The notes beneath the pieces were generated by a model. It was given only the letters and a program-made list of their open reading frames with translations. It made no database searches and was not told where the DNA came from. Of a DNA stretch of 14,484 nucleotides, positions 12,101 through 14,484 are shown piece after piece. The position numbers and the translations under genes are program-made. The stretch lies in the NCBI GenBank assembly GCA_038231495.1, contig JBBRLG010000118.1, positions 1 to 14,484 on the forward strand. Direction: 5' to 3'. The DNA comes from JBBRLG01 sp038231495 (GTDB taxonomy: Bacteria; Planctomycetota; Planctomycetia; Gemmatales; Gemmataceae). Position 1 is the first letter of the stretch. Every line of letters starts with the position of its first letter.

Positions 12101-12529
12101 AAGGGTGGCTTCCGTCACCACGGCCGTGCCGTGGGCTACAGTACTTTGGCCGCCGTCGTCGGCGATAGTCACCGAGATGGGGTAAGGGTTATAGGGAGGT
12201 CTCTCTTCCGCGTAAACATGTTGCCCAGTAACCAAGAACGGTTGGCTGGTTTGTGCGACGACGGTGCCGGTGGAGGAAGAGCCGTCGCCCCAGTCGATCG
12301 TGGCCGCGTAGTTGCCGGCGGGTTCAGCGCCGCCGGCGTCGGTAAAGGTCGCGACCGTGCCGTTGAAACCCTGCGTTTCGGTGGCGCCAATGTTCATGCC
12401 GGTACTGCCGAGGGTCGCGTCTAACACGGTGGCGGTCGGGGTGCCCACATAGGGGGAGCCGTAGGCATTGGGCAATGTTACCGTGATGTGGTAGACCAAC
12501 TCTTCCGCGTAAGTGTGACTCCCGGTCAC
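74..12529 (-). CDS. Giant PKD-like repeat / RHS YD-repeat protein, missing both ends
   Basis: This is an uninterrupted 4151-codon ORF. Residues 1 to about 2620 are 26 consecutive beta-sandwich repeats of the PKD-like type: each has a T-E-G-x-x-F-T-G-x-V-A-T-F strand, a D/N-W-G-D-G turn, an H-T-Y-A-E-E-G strand and a V-T-V-T-D strand, often ending in D-A-P-L-T. Residues 2620-2830 form an RHS N-terminal module with PFGPGWGLAGIDHL near 2782. Residues 2830-4102 are YD repeats ending at YRYDALGRR. The family acts as large secreted or surface proteins in which YD repeats build a hollow shell; the PKD array would be a stalk (inference). The RHS core DPxG motif and any toxin tip are absent, and the last 40 or so residues are antisense to an insertion sequence. 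The first start available is a GTG inside a PKD unit, with the same frame open to 12886 without ATG, GTG or TTG, so this is a gene body rather than a complete gene. Confidence 0.9.
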   Translation of the reverse strand: MTGSHTYAEELVYHITVTLPNAYGSPYVGTPTATVLDATLGSTGMNIGATETQGFNGTVATFTDAGGAEPAGNYAATIDWGDGSSSTGTVVAQTSQPFLVTGQHVYAEERPPYNPYPISVTIADDGGQSTVAHGTAVVTEATLLANVVPFSATAGIWFHGNVATFTEASTESKDTFTVTINWGDGSSSTGVVDGSNGSFTVGTDATGHRYAAEGQYTVSVAISDDDGLRKTASGTLTVFGAKLSVTSTPISVNEGQRFTGTVATFTDAVGVEAADDFTATINWGDGTLTNGVVSGGPGSFTVSTDTNGHVYNDELLSRVDVQVSEDGSTANNAMSSFWFTVGEADSLSGAINPNIAPKEGAAVTGQVATFTSTYAGNTVGDFAAKINWGDSTPLSDGVVVGGNGSFTVYTDATGHTYPDEALYTLVVTVTDRWPGTARIDPSISFTVAENDTLTGAVDPLAPTEGVAVTGQVATFTSTYAGNTVGDFAAKINWGDGTQTDGVVVGGNGSFTVYTDSAGHTYAGEGTYPFSVTVKDKAPGTATVTINGTVTAAEGDVLTPGAASFSPTEGQAYTGQVATFTSAYPANSPADFTATINWGDGTITAGVVAGGGSNPFAVSAATGHLYAEEGAYPVTVTVQDNPPGSATVTINGTATVLEGDVLTGTFLPFSPTEGQAYAGQVATFRSTYAGNRSGDFTATIDWGDGTSSDGVVTAAAVGFTVSTLPAGHIYAEETGRAVTVTVSDKFPGTATVTLPGPVTVGDAPLSLSPNPLPLATTEGALFTGTAATFIDQGGAEDAGSYRATITWGDGATSRGVVVAQPGNAFLIIAEHAYAEQGTFPISITVLEDGDANTPGATTVTATSSAVVADAALSATGFAFNAFVGAPTDVVTVASFHDADPNATTDDFTARVDWGGGRVTAGVVTPDGQGGYNVGTRIAFAVEGPVAAHVTVTDVDGGQTASADAAGYVASVSAVEGQPFDGQVVRFSSAGAGAVPGAFAAVIDWGQGHQSSGTVVPDPVAGFDVLGQNTFANPGLQTLNVTVTNPDQTVTSFTVGAIVSDAPLTAYAETRGLTRGDAYSGVVATFVDGDPAKAVGNYAAGITWGDGSAPGTASVRAVTGSPGTFEVIAGHTYANPGLFVAHVTVADTTGGATPSAAAADSTFQVADLGAVEGQAFTGLLGSFTSAAVGPFQAEILWGDGSTSTVTPQPDGTTAGAFTITGGHTFAEEGVFLLTVTVTDAGGTVVTTLTPTVAVHDAALTVSATHSLSAVVGRPFTGDVGTFRDANPGATADDFRATVFWGDGLSSEERVRARPDGSFVVASGHTYAAAGSMNLTLRIDDRGKMVGTDQAAFTVAAAPLAVLGTAFVTAAGVEYRGTLGTLFDGDPAASPSRDTVRVNWGDASPEEYARLDWEGAGTFSVGGTHTFATPGTYTVTLTAAAGSTQAVGQTAANVGTLTATEGQPFNGVVATFASDPAGLTGPVTVRWANGQVTPGVVAPGRHGGFTVAGRYTYRAAGLYPLTVTAPGVGALSPTMAVADAALDAGGTLLVLAAGAAFTGVVASFSDENLTPPDGSYAVTIDWGDGTAVTGGTLASTGPGQFNVSGSHTYHAPDNYPISVTVTDPGGSSARATSSAVVSRGALTLTAAAVQATEGLAFNGTVATFLDAGASAPANSYGVEVQWDDGETSIGNLVAQGSGGFLVVASHTYALAGTYVFGVSVVDADGLAVTDRNAATVQDAPLYPPVGRTIAPTAGVAFDGVLGSFTDHNSLADAGGFRATIDWGDGTDPTDGTVLPNDALGFDVSGTHTYARLGSFRTSVGVTDLAGGRFLAIIGTANVTTFAATEGTSFTGVLGVFTTSGNGPTTARIDWGDNTPLQTVPVSAKPAGQYPVVGTHTYAEEGSYQIRISLWNSVQVGMLMPVTVYVGDAPLTASGALLTLATDHVFTGVIATFTDAGGSDVIDFTTQVDWGDGGSSANVSVTPNNNGGFNVVGTHTYTGEMRYAITVTVTDLGGASIKASGRADVARMVAVEGASYAAVVAVGTPPAGTAAVIDWGDQTATTPMMPSPDGFVRAAHTYAEDGFYDLSVTLTSAGAAPTVVQREVAVADAPLTATAVAASGTVGISSEYVVAEFTDANPNASPDEFTAQIVWGDGQTSDGAVFEDGSGNFSVAGSNVYALQGSFPFRVHVTDQGGVSFTVNATATLTAPEVVATFVPFAPLAGVAFTGVVATFTDANPAASQSAYSATVDWGDGEPIDAAATVRPKAGTPGTYEVVGTHTYAAVDPAVTVQITLTKKDVVTGTVLAIAPAEGTVAVTDPAIVVTVVPFQAVEGAAYDNTVATFTDANPNAVAGDFTVTVAWGDGETSEATAVSTGTGTFRVEGSHTYAEEGSFDVAVTVKDAAGGPADTDTHVAAATVSDAVLTAVSPSPTLTGEEHAVLDVVDLGTFTDANAAASDGDFTVSISWGDQSTPDTTTGQVVGDGTGSFAVLGTHIYANPGTYQVAWTVTDAGGKTVTATATAQIDPRAFAMTSKDFEAAVNVPTGDIVVAEFTQAYGTAADYTATVDWGDGGQPDPNARVQAKAGVPDTYEVVGGHTYAQAGTFAVHTVVAQGTTTHGGDGHAYVLGTLALTGGLRTNDPDRAQLLAIGEASVALNTGGLRLSEALNFDRSAGAAGGGTALVYNSNTVDVRPVIELHLDGAFPQTPTGIVVTLTWNGATPETTTFFMPPGNAVPNGGYLLAVQEANRVATSGIYAWSATVQLSFATAAPVTASTSGHAAVVVNDSADATPFGPGWGLAGIDHLVTTAVANDDVLWVTGAGDSRVFTYNAASGTYVNIEDFGTLTRNAATGGFTYVDKYQDRSQFDSNGLLTSVTDAHGFGPAYHYDASNRLDAVDTEDGGHTMLTYDANAGTVVITEPGDATHVRTVLLLLDSQGDLYQIDHEEIVAPNPATTVARRSFAYDANHHLTKDAWNPLVARFGYDPITGFLTAVDRGLGTITTIQPANVRGLPSEAQPVSVQGVAVVNTAYQFGSLSFGIPLTHTTSYTMDKRGRPLLVERPLSNADGWRRDEHGRVWVAFDPRQQPTIYTYDYSHGSDDLRQVEYADHSIQTYEYDPTLHRVTLEQGPLPGQVTRYEYNVYGDRTLTTDALGEATRYRYYGDAPFDDPTLDGLLKSVTDPANHTVSYQYDGSRRLRAVQTEVGRTTYTYDAWGNRATVLDALGYPTTTAYDSLGRLTRSTDAAGNATAWQYTDSGLTKQVTDPRQHHTVYEYDVRGWEKQVIEAADDRTVARLSTFAYDLAGNVKETVTGIGADARTDHRSTTTYGYDALDRRTSVTEAVGQDEERQTAFVYDPAGNVVSMTAGIATNPALNHAVTTVYNYDARDRRTAVYENWTQVGSSRFVKFDRLTVLKYDAAGNLKSTTTGLSSGRYGGNLASHPSTTTYQYDVLDRTTDVTEAVDTRWARTTHTTYDLAGNVQSVTTGLATNPAYAHPSTTLYAYDGVHRRIAAYEGAYLTLVNNVPFLFYTRLTTLAYDTVGNLTAVTTGLSNVTTAHPAVTVYQYDALGRRIVTAENFSVQTLVTPLGTVTLPTFDRATVTAYDENGNVVAMTTGLSTNLQIHAATTTYAYDALNRRTDVREGVFSADARLAHTTYDAADNVKKLVTGIKESDPKLLQQLGETSYEYDALNRQTEARAVVGGGAQDRRTRMTYDAADNVLTRVQYTTATTGPRLVVTIYDYDALNHRTALVEDQHPTRALFGWSEDVQRRSEFVYDAAGDLVAQTTGQAAAGLNAVGTNIAYARPVQTEYHYDALGRRTDTIEAVGNNRDQRWTVLTYDAADNLVAVTKWAPANNPEQASVLVTEVVFDAVNRATAVVETALVGQGNVRTVLRTTTTAYDGANNVIDTVNPLGIRTHSAYDGLNERVAVTEGIKPPPDGTPPTPDVQRTTRFTYDAAGNLTDFIAPRQYDHQQSLTADWTVDGPATVTTHYAYDSLNRRTDTWEAWGIFNLQRHAFVTYDTANNVRSTTSGVGNPLAGLINNITYSHPVVSTYVYDGLNRLTARTDTLDASDNVTRIRRTSYDGFGNVEATWVGKEDSKLARLSYRYDALGRRVQSDQQPVSIVGISITGGYTQYFSKNLVLPRQIRFSHIIARPRNGCEGV
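112..190. mobile_element. Terminal region of the left insertion sequence and junction with the RHS gene
   Basis: This is about 80 bases of relatively AT-rich sequence between the transposase stop codon and the first recognisable RHS coding sequence. It contains a C-run beginning at 170 next to a TA at 168-169, and a second TA at 185-186. If the element is IS630-like, its terminal inverted repeat and duplicated TA should lie here, but the other end is outside the window, so the exact boundary cannot be set. The minus-strand RHS reading frame continues through it by chance into the transposase gene. Confidence 0.4.
215..2600 (-). repeat. YD-repeat array with a long (about 61-residue) period
   Basis: Fourteen units begin with variants of T-x-Y-x-Y-D-A-L-x-R-R-T-x-V-x-E-A and most carry a second motif Y-D-A-A-G-N-V-x-x-x-T-T-G-L about 30 residues later, frequently followed by A-H-P-x-T-T. 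Spacing averages about 183 bp. Standard RHS YD repeats are about 20 residues, so this array has a higher-order period built of several strands. The last unit (YRYDALGRR, 215-250) is the final intact one before the insertion-sequence junction. Confidence 0.85.
3870..4673 (-). other. RHS N-terminal module joining PKD stalk and YD-repeat shell
   Basis: These are residues 2620-2887 of the long ORF. The segment opens with ALTGGLRTNDPDRAQLL, passes through a beta-rich stretch with ALVYNSNTVDVRPVIELHL and a T-W-N-G strand, reaches the PFGPGWGLAGIDHL motif (plus-strand 4140-4183), then GDSRVFTYN and FTYVDKYQDRSQFDSNG. The P-x-G-x-G-W motif followed by a 'G..F.' strand and the first Y-D motif is the usual opening of an RHS shell; the same order (L-V-Y-N-S, then P-F-G-x-G-W) is familiar from planctomycete RHS proteins. 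It marks where the repeat class changes. Confidence 0.8.
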
Positions 12530-12680
12530 GTCGGAGCCGCCGTGGCCGTCCGAGGTGAGCGACCCACCACTGTGTTGCCCGTCACCCCAATTGATAATAT
12601 CGGTGCCGGACGAGTTATAGCCGTACCCGGGGAAGTGAATCAGCTTGGCGGTGAACGCTAAACCTTCAACCGCATTAACG
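4690..12680 (-). repeat. Array of 27 PKD-like repeat units
   Basis: Counting the W-G-D-G turn gives 26 units in the long ORF, plus one just upstream of its GTG (N-I-I-N-W reading into GDGQHSGG, about 12575-12600), for 27 in about 8 kb, averaging near 295 bp each. On the plus strand the turn appears as a recurring GTCGCCCCA-type sequence at that spacing. Most units have diverged strongly. Several turns are degenerate (WGGG, WGQG, WANG, WDDG, WGDN, WGDQ), so not every unit keeps the canonical loop. Such arrays usually act as rigid extracellular spacers or adhesive stalks. Confidence 0.9.
10980..11470 (-). repeat. Recently duplicated pair of PKD units
   Basis: Two adjacent PKD units are nearly identical at DNA level. 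An exact 54-bp match links 11045-11098 with 11360-11413, an offset of 315 bp (105 codons, in frame), and similarity extends over roughly 175 bp. Both encode TGQVATFTSTYAGNTVGDFA, then a KINWGD turn, then VVVGGNGSFTVYTD. The two units downstream in the protein (about 10380-10860) share the TGQVATF / AGQVATF and P-G-x-A-T-V-T motifs, so these four form a subfamily that probably expanded by local duplication. Confidence 0.85.
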
Positions 12681-12886
12681 GGGTAGCCGTTGTCCGTCCC
12701 GTTGCCCGTACCGCCGCCACCGTCGGGGGGCGGGGGCGGTATAAAGGGCGTTGCTCCGGCGTTGGACGGCGGCGAACTATTGGGGGGCGACGCCGCCGGA
12801 CTGGGCGAAGAGGAAGCGGTTGGTTGGCTGGCGGCGGCCGGGCGGGCACCGGCCAGGGCGGCTGGGGTCGAGCCGCCGGTCGAAGC
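12530..12886 (-). pseudogene. Upstream in-frame extension: first PKD unit and Pro/Ser/Ala/Gly linker
   Basis: The frame of the long ORF stays open for another 119 codons before the TAG at 12887-12889, but contains no ATG, GTG or TTG codon, only two CTGs. Translation gives an Ala/Ser/Pro-rich linker (ATGGSTPAALAGARPAAAS, then S-P-S-P runs), a five-proline run, a Gly run (DGGGGTGNGTDN), then V-E-G-L-A-F-T-A-K and an INWGDGQHSGG turn, which is a PKD unit. Coding character therefore continues past the nominal GTG start, showing that 12529 is not the original start. Confidence 0.8.
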
Positions 12887-12889
12887 CTA
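12887..12889 (-). other. In-frame TAG stop inside the ancestral gene
   Basis: The plus strand reads CTA, giving TAG on the minus strand. It separates LRASAGLLPAS (end of the segment running from 13348) from ATGGSTPAALAG (start of the linker). Both sides are in the same frame (12887 and 74 are both 2 modulo 3) and share an Ala/Ser/Gly/Pro-rich composition, so this looks like a point nonsense mutation, for example from CAG, GAG, TCG or TGG. A sequencing error is the alternative. Confidence 0.8.
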
Positions 12890-13283
12890 CGAGGCAGGGA
12901 GAAGCCCGGCGGACGCCCGCAGGTTATCCGCTTCCGATGCCGCCGCCGAAAGAGGCGCGGCCGGGGGACTGGCGGTCTGGAAATTGCTGTTGGCGGGGGT
13001 GATCGCATTCCCCGCACTTCCGCCGCCGCTTGCTCCCGACGATCCCCCTCCTGATGTTGCGGCACCCCCGCCGCTAGCCGAACGGTCCGGCCGAACGGCA
13101 AGGCCGAGGGTGTCCCAGGCCGCGGCACCCGCGCTCAGCACGTCGTCTCCCAAAGAGTTGTGCAACACCTGGTCCACCGTCGCCAACGGACGCAAGGATT
13201 CGTTCGGGGCCGTTGATTGTTCCGCCGACAACGGGGTCTCGCCGGCAACTCCCACCAACCCTGCTGAGGCGTCGATTGCTGGC

Positions 13284-13286
13284 TTA
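13284..13286. repeat. Left TTA target-site duplication of the miniature element
   Basis: TTA directly abuts the left terminal inverted repeat and matches the TTA after the right one (13375-13377). Keeping one copy recreates the codons CTT AAG CCA on the minus strand. Confidence 0.75.
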
Positions 13287-13374
13287 GAGCCTATCCGGTT
13301 AACTGTGTGCTGGCTGTCAAATTGGCAGGAAACTGGACGTTTTTCCACCGGTATAGGGTTAACCGGATAGGCTC
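13287..13374. mobile_element. 88-bp miniature inverted-repeat element (MITE) with TTA target duplications
   Basis: A perfect 17-bp inverted repeat, gagcctatccggttaac, sits at 13287-13303, with its complement at 13358-13374; the 54-bp centre has no ORF of its own. The direct trinucleotide TTA flanks both sides (13284-13286 and 13375-13377), as expected for a target-site duplication. TIRs starting GAGCCTATCC and a TNA target recall IS5-superfamily elements (a recollection, not a search). The TIR supplies a TAA that ends the upstream segment (13361-13359). Excising 88 bp plus one TTA (91 bp) restores a single frame, reading D-F-A-F-L-K-P-A-I-D across the junction. Confidence 0.88.
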
Positions 13375-13718
13375 TTAAGAAAAGCGAAATCGAGCCCTGC
13401 TTGGCGCATTGCGACGTTTGGCGCGGCCGGGGCGGCGGCGAAGGTGGTGTCCGCCCACGCGGTTGATGCGGCTACGATTTGTGGGGTGCCGTTGCCGCCG
13501 GGCCAGCCGTTTAACAACACGCGGACGGAGGTCGTGGTATTCAGGCTCAGCGCCGCCAACCCGGCACCGAGCACGGGAAGTTGGCCGGTGGCGAAGGGGT
13601 CGTTCGGGAGGTTGCGCTCCTCCAACACTCGGACTTCAAGCCCGCCGTGTGAGTTGCGGGGAGAAGAATTCCAGCGCTTGCCCCAGGCCTTCTCCCAGGC
13701 AAGCCAAAGGCTCGGCAA
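13359..13718 (-). pseudogene. N-terminal fragment with LEER-x-LP motif, cut by the miniature element
   Basis: This is a 119-codon segment from a TTG at 13718. Residues 1-24 are basic and Trp-rich; then comes G-L-E-V-R-V-L-E-E-R-N-L-P-N, which resembles the LExRxLP/LEPR-type signature near the N-termini of very large planctomycete surface proteins (family resemblance, not searched). It continues LPVLGAGLAALSLNTTTSVR and ends DFAFLKSLSG, where K-S-L-S-G-stop is encoded by the miniature element. Without that element the frame runs on as FLKPAIDASAG into the next fragment. The TTG has no clear Shine-Dalgarno sequence, and an in-frame TGA lies just upstream (13736-13734), so the true start is probably elsewhere. 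Confidence 0.7.
13375..13377. repeat. Right TTA target-site duplication of the miniature element
   Basis: This is the partner of the TTA at 13284-13286, immediately outside the right terminal inverted repeat. Confidence 0.75.
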
Positions 13719-13806
13719 CAGGGGGAACGCGACTCATCCAGGTGAAACGGAGCAAATGGCGGAGGGCAGGCGCGACGTGCTTGCCGGTACGGGACGAGAT
13801 TTTCAT
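13636..13806 (-). CDS. 56-codon ORF with a strong ribosome binding site, probable original gene start
   Basis: An ATG at 13806 is preceded by AGGGG (13818-13814) with a 7-base gap, the best translation start on this strand near the giant gene. It reads MKISSRTGKHVAPALRHLLR, later LGEGLGQALEFFSPQLTRRA, and stops at TGA 13638-13636, immediately beside the codons for LEVRVLEERNLP in the neighbouring frame. A single extra base, or loss of two, between 13736 and 13636 would fuse the two, giving a basic N-terminus followed by the LEER motif. The alternative is that this is chance and the gene starts at the TTG. No database homologue is recognised. Confidence 0.4.
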   Translation of the reverse strand: MKISSRTGKHVAPALRHLLRFTWMSRVPPVAEPLACLGEGLGQALEFFSPQLTRRA

Positions 13807-13813
13807 CCGACGG

Positions 13814-13818
13814 CCCCT
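13814..13818 (-). promoter_or_regulatory. Shine-Dalgarno sequence for the ATG at 13806
   Basis: The minus strand reads AGGGG followed by seven bases and ATG. It matches the anti-Shine-Dalgarno core and has normal spacing. It decides in favour of 13806 over the TTG at 13718, which has no such site. Confidence 0.45.
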
Positions 13819-14040
13819 GATGGTTGGAACAAGCGAGGTTACTCAGCTTCCACCACTCGGGAAGGACGTGCAGCCGTTCCTGGCTGAACTGGGACGCGTC
13901 GTTCGGGTGAGGAGTATGGGCAACAACAATTCAAATGACTCTATGGGCGGCAAAATGGGATTGCAAACAAATAATTAAAAAATGATTAAATCAAGCGGAT
14001 GGCGCGCGGGGTCCCGTTAGGATTCGCGCGAAAATAATTG
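13819..14040. other. Intergenic region between the giant gene and the IS66 element
   Basis: This stretch holds the presumed 5' leader and promoter of the minus-strand gene. Its distinct feature is an A/T-rich patch at about 13965-13995 (runs of A and ATTAA motifs) that contrasts with the GC-rich surroundings. No RNA gene, riboswitch or strong hairpin terminator was recognised. Open frames crossing it on the plus strand have no start context or recognisable product. Confidence 0.5.
13938..13966 (-). promoter_or_regulatory. Possible promoter for the giant gene
   Basis: On the minus strand TTGCAA (13966-13961) is separated by 17 bases from TAGAGT (13943-13938), about 130 bases upstream of the ATG at 13806, inside the only AT-rich stretch of the window. 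The -10 match is poor and planctomycete promoters are not well defined, so this is tentative. Confidence 0.25.
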
Positions 14041-14103
14041 GTAACCGTTCACCCCCCGCAAACTGGCGCAGCTGTAGCTGCCGCGTTTTCCTAAACTGTC
14101 GGC
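14041..14103 (+). mobile_element. Possible left end of an IS66-family element
   Basis: The sequence GTAACCGTTCACCCCCC begins at 14041, 63 bases before the transposase start; IS66-family ends commonly begin with GTAA. A small inverted repeat, GCAGCT/AGCTGC, lies at 14068-14081. The right end and its 8-bp target duplication would be outside the window, so the boundary is unproven. No good Shine-Dalgarno sequence precedes the gene. Confidence 0.35.
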
Positions 14104-14484
14104 ATGGATATGCCGGCGTGTGAAGGCTGTCGCGAGCGTGATGCTCGTATTGCCAAGCTGGAGGCGGAAGTCGCCAAGCTGGGGCACCTGGTGCGCGAAC
14201 TGCAAGCGCGCCTGGGCCAGAATGCCTCCAACTCGTCGATCCCACCTTCGGCCAATCCACCGCAAGCGCCACCGCCCGTCCAGAAGCAAGCGACCGGCCG
14301 CAAACCCGGCGGCCAACCGGGGCACACCGCTCACGTGCGCGTCCGCCTGCCGCCCGAACGCCTCACGGAACCGATTGTCCACTACGTGCCGACGGTTTGC
14401 ACCGCCTGTGCGCACGACTTGCCGCCGGTGCCGGGCCCCGACGACCCCGAACCCCGCTGGCAGCAGGTCGTCGAATTGCTGGAG
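14104..14484 (+). CDS. IS66-family transposase (TnpC type), N-terminal 127 residues
   Basis: The frame is open from ATG 14104 to the window edge (127 codons). Residues 12-39 form a Leu-rich coiled coil (K-L-E-A-E-V-A-K-L-G-H-L-V-R-E-L-Q-A-R-L). They are followed by N-A-S-N-S-S-I-P-P-S (40-49), the classic IS66 NSSxPPS signature, then GRKPGGQPGH (65-74), also diagnostic. CTAC at 99-102 begins the IS66 zinc-finger segment, and an extra CEGC sits at 6-9. The catalytic DDE core lies beyond the window. No tnpA or tnpB precedes it; single-gene IS66 relatives are common. A second in-frame ATG (14110) is possible. The element lies just upstream of, and divergent from, the giant gene. Confidence 0.93.
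   Translation, partial: MDMPACEGCRERDARIAKLEAEVAKLGHLVRELQARLGQNASNSSIPPSANPPQAPPPVQKQATGRKPGGQPGHTAHVRVRLPPERLTEPIVHYVPTVCTACAHDLPPVPGPDDPEPRWQQVVELLE

Larger units (their letters stand above)
12887..13348 (-). pseudogene. Internal fragment of the giant surface-protein gene (Gly/Ser/Ala-rich)
   Basis: This 153-codon open segment lies in the same frame as the 12.4-kb ORF and is cut off from it only by the TAG at its end. Its first codons, up to the SKPAID junction near 13287, lie inside the 88-bp miniature element, so its nominal GTG start is not original. The genuine part runs K-P-A-I-D-A-S-A-G-L-V-G, then TVDQVLHNSLGDDVLSAG, AAAWDTLGLAVRPDRSA, and a flexible GGGAATSGGGSSGASGGGS linker. No enzymatic motif is visible. 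It most likely joined the N-terminal anchor or targeting region to the PKD array. Confidence 0.7.
74..13806 (-). pseudogene. Reconstructed ancestral giant PKD/RHS gene locus
   Basis: The segments 13718-13359, 13348-12887 and 12886-74 belong to one ancestral frame once the 91-bp insertion (88-bp element plus one TTA) is removed. The lesions, 5' to 3', are: a probable +1 shift between 13736 and 13636; the frame-shifting miniature element at 13287-13374; TAG at 12887-12889; and loss of the 3' end at the insertion sequence near 112-190. The ancestral order is basic N-terminus, LEER-x-LP motif, Gly/Ser linkers, Pro-rich linker, 27 PKD-like units, RHS module, YD-repeat shell, and a lost RHS core and tip. 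The joint frame is read from the sequence; calling it decayed is inference. Confidence 0.75.

Noticed and set aside
161..12424. Many long open frames on the plus strand (for example 492 codons at 5309-6787, 298 at 8033-8929, 269 at 9425-10234).
   Set aside because: They are antisense to the repeat-coding frame, have Arg/Gly/Val-rich translations that simply mirror the periodic repeats, and show no recognisable domain. GC-rich codon use keeps these frames open.
4690..12680. Regularly spaced GTCGCCCCA-like sequences on the plus strand, superficially like a CRISPR or regulatory repeat array.
   Set aside because: They are the codons of the conserved W-G-D-G turn in the PKD units, about 295 bp apart and divergent; far too long-spaced for CRISPR.
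12887..12889. TAG as a programmed recoding site (pyrrolysine or readthrough).
   Set aside because: No recoding element is visible, and the neighbouring frame-shifting insertion and truncated 3' end make simple mutation much more likely.
13287..13374. The inverted repeat as a rho-independent terminator.
   Set aside because: The 54-base loop, the lack of a T-run and the TTA flanking duplications fit a miniature transposable element, and it lies within a reconstructed coding frame.
13409..13978. Plus-strand open frames of 189 and 147 codons near the MITE.
   Set aside because: They overlap the minus-strand LEER fragment and run into the AT-rich intergenic region; Arg/Gly-rich translation, no recognisable product and no ribosome binding site.
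1..14484. A composite transposon carrying the giant gene as cargo.
   Set aside because: The two flanking transposases look to be of different families and both are incomplete in the window; no matching ends frame the gene.

Overview
The window looks like accessory DNA from a GC-rich planctomycete, probably Gemmata-like. That placement is inferred from the very large PKD-like plus RHS/YD-repeat protein, the LEER-x-LP motif near its N-terminus and the density of insertion elements; no rRNA or housekeeping gene confirms it. Nearly everything belongs to one giant minus-strand locus, bracketed by two different transposase genes that both read on the plus strand.

Layout from left to right. Positions 1-111 are the last 36 codons of a transposase (IS630-like by resemblance), followed by its short terminal region. 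From there the minus strand is open for 12.4 kb (12529 down to 74). The 3' third of this ORF encodes an RHS N-terminal module and a long YD-repeat array. The 5' two thirds encode 26 PKD-like repeats, and a 27th continues upstream of the first available start. The usual RHS C-terminal core and toxin tip are missing: the ORF runs antisense into the transposase gene and stops there. Further upstream come a low-complexity Pro/Ser/Ala/Gly stretch, an in-frame TAG at 12887-12889, another open segment to 13348, an 88-bp miniature inverted-repeat element (13287-13374) with TTA target duplications, and an N-terminal segment with the LEER-x-LP motif. The possible original start is an ATG at 13806 with a good Shine-Dalgarno sequence. 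After a short AT-rich intergenic stretch, an IS66-family transposase begins at 14104 and runs off the window.

The main result is a reconstruction. Removing the 88-bp element plus one 3-bp TTA (91 bp) puts the N-terminal segment in exactly the frame of the 12.4-kb ORF, so the pieces at 13718-13359, 13348-12887 and 12886-74 are one ancestral gene of more than 4,400 codons. It carries a miniature-element insertion that shifts the frame, an in-frame TAG, probably a small frameshift near the N-terminus, and a 3' end replaced by an insertion sequence. I read the locus as a giant surface RHS protein gene caught in decay. The long body remains open, so either the decay is recent or a shortened product is still made.
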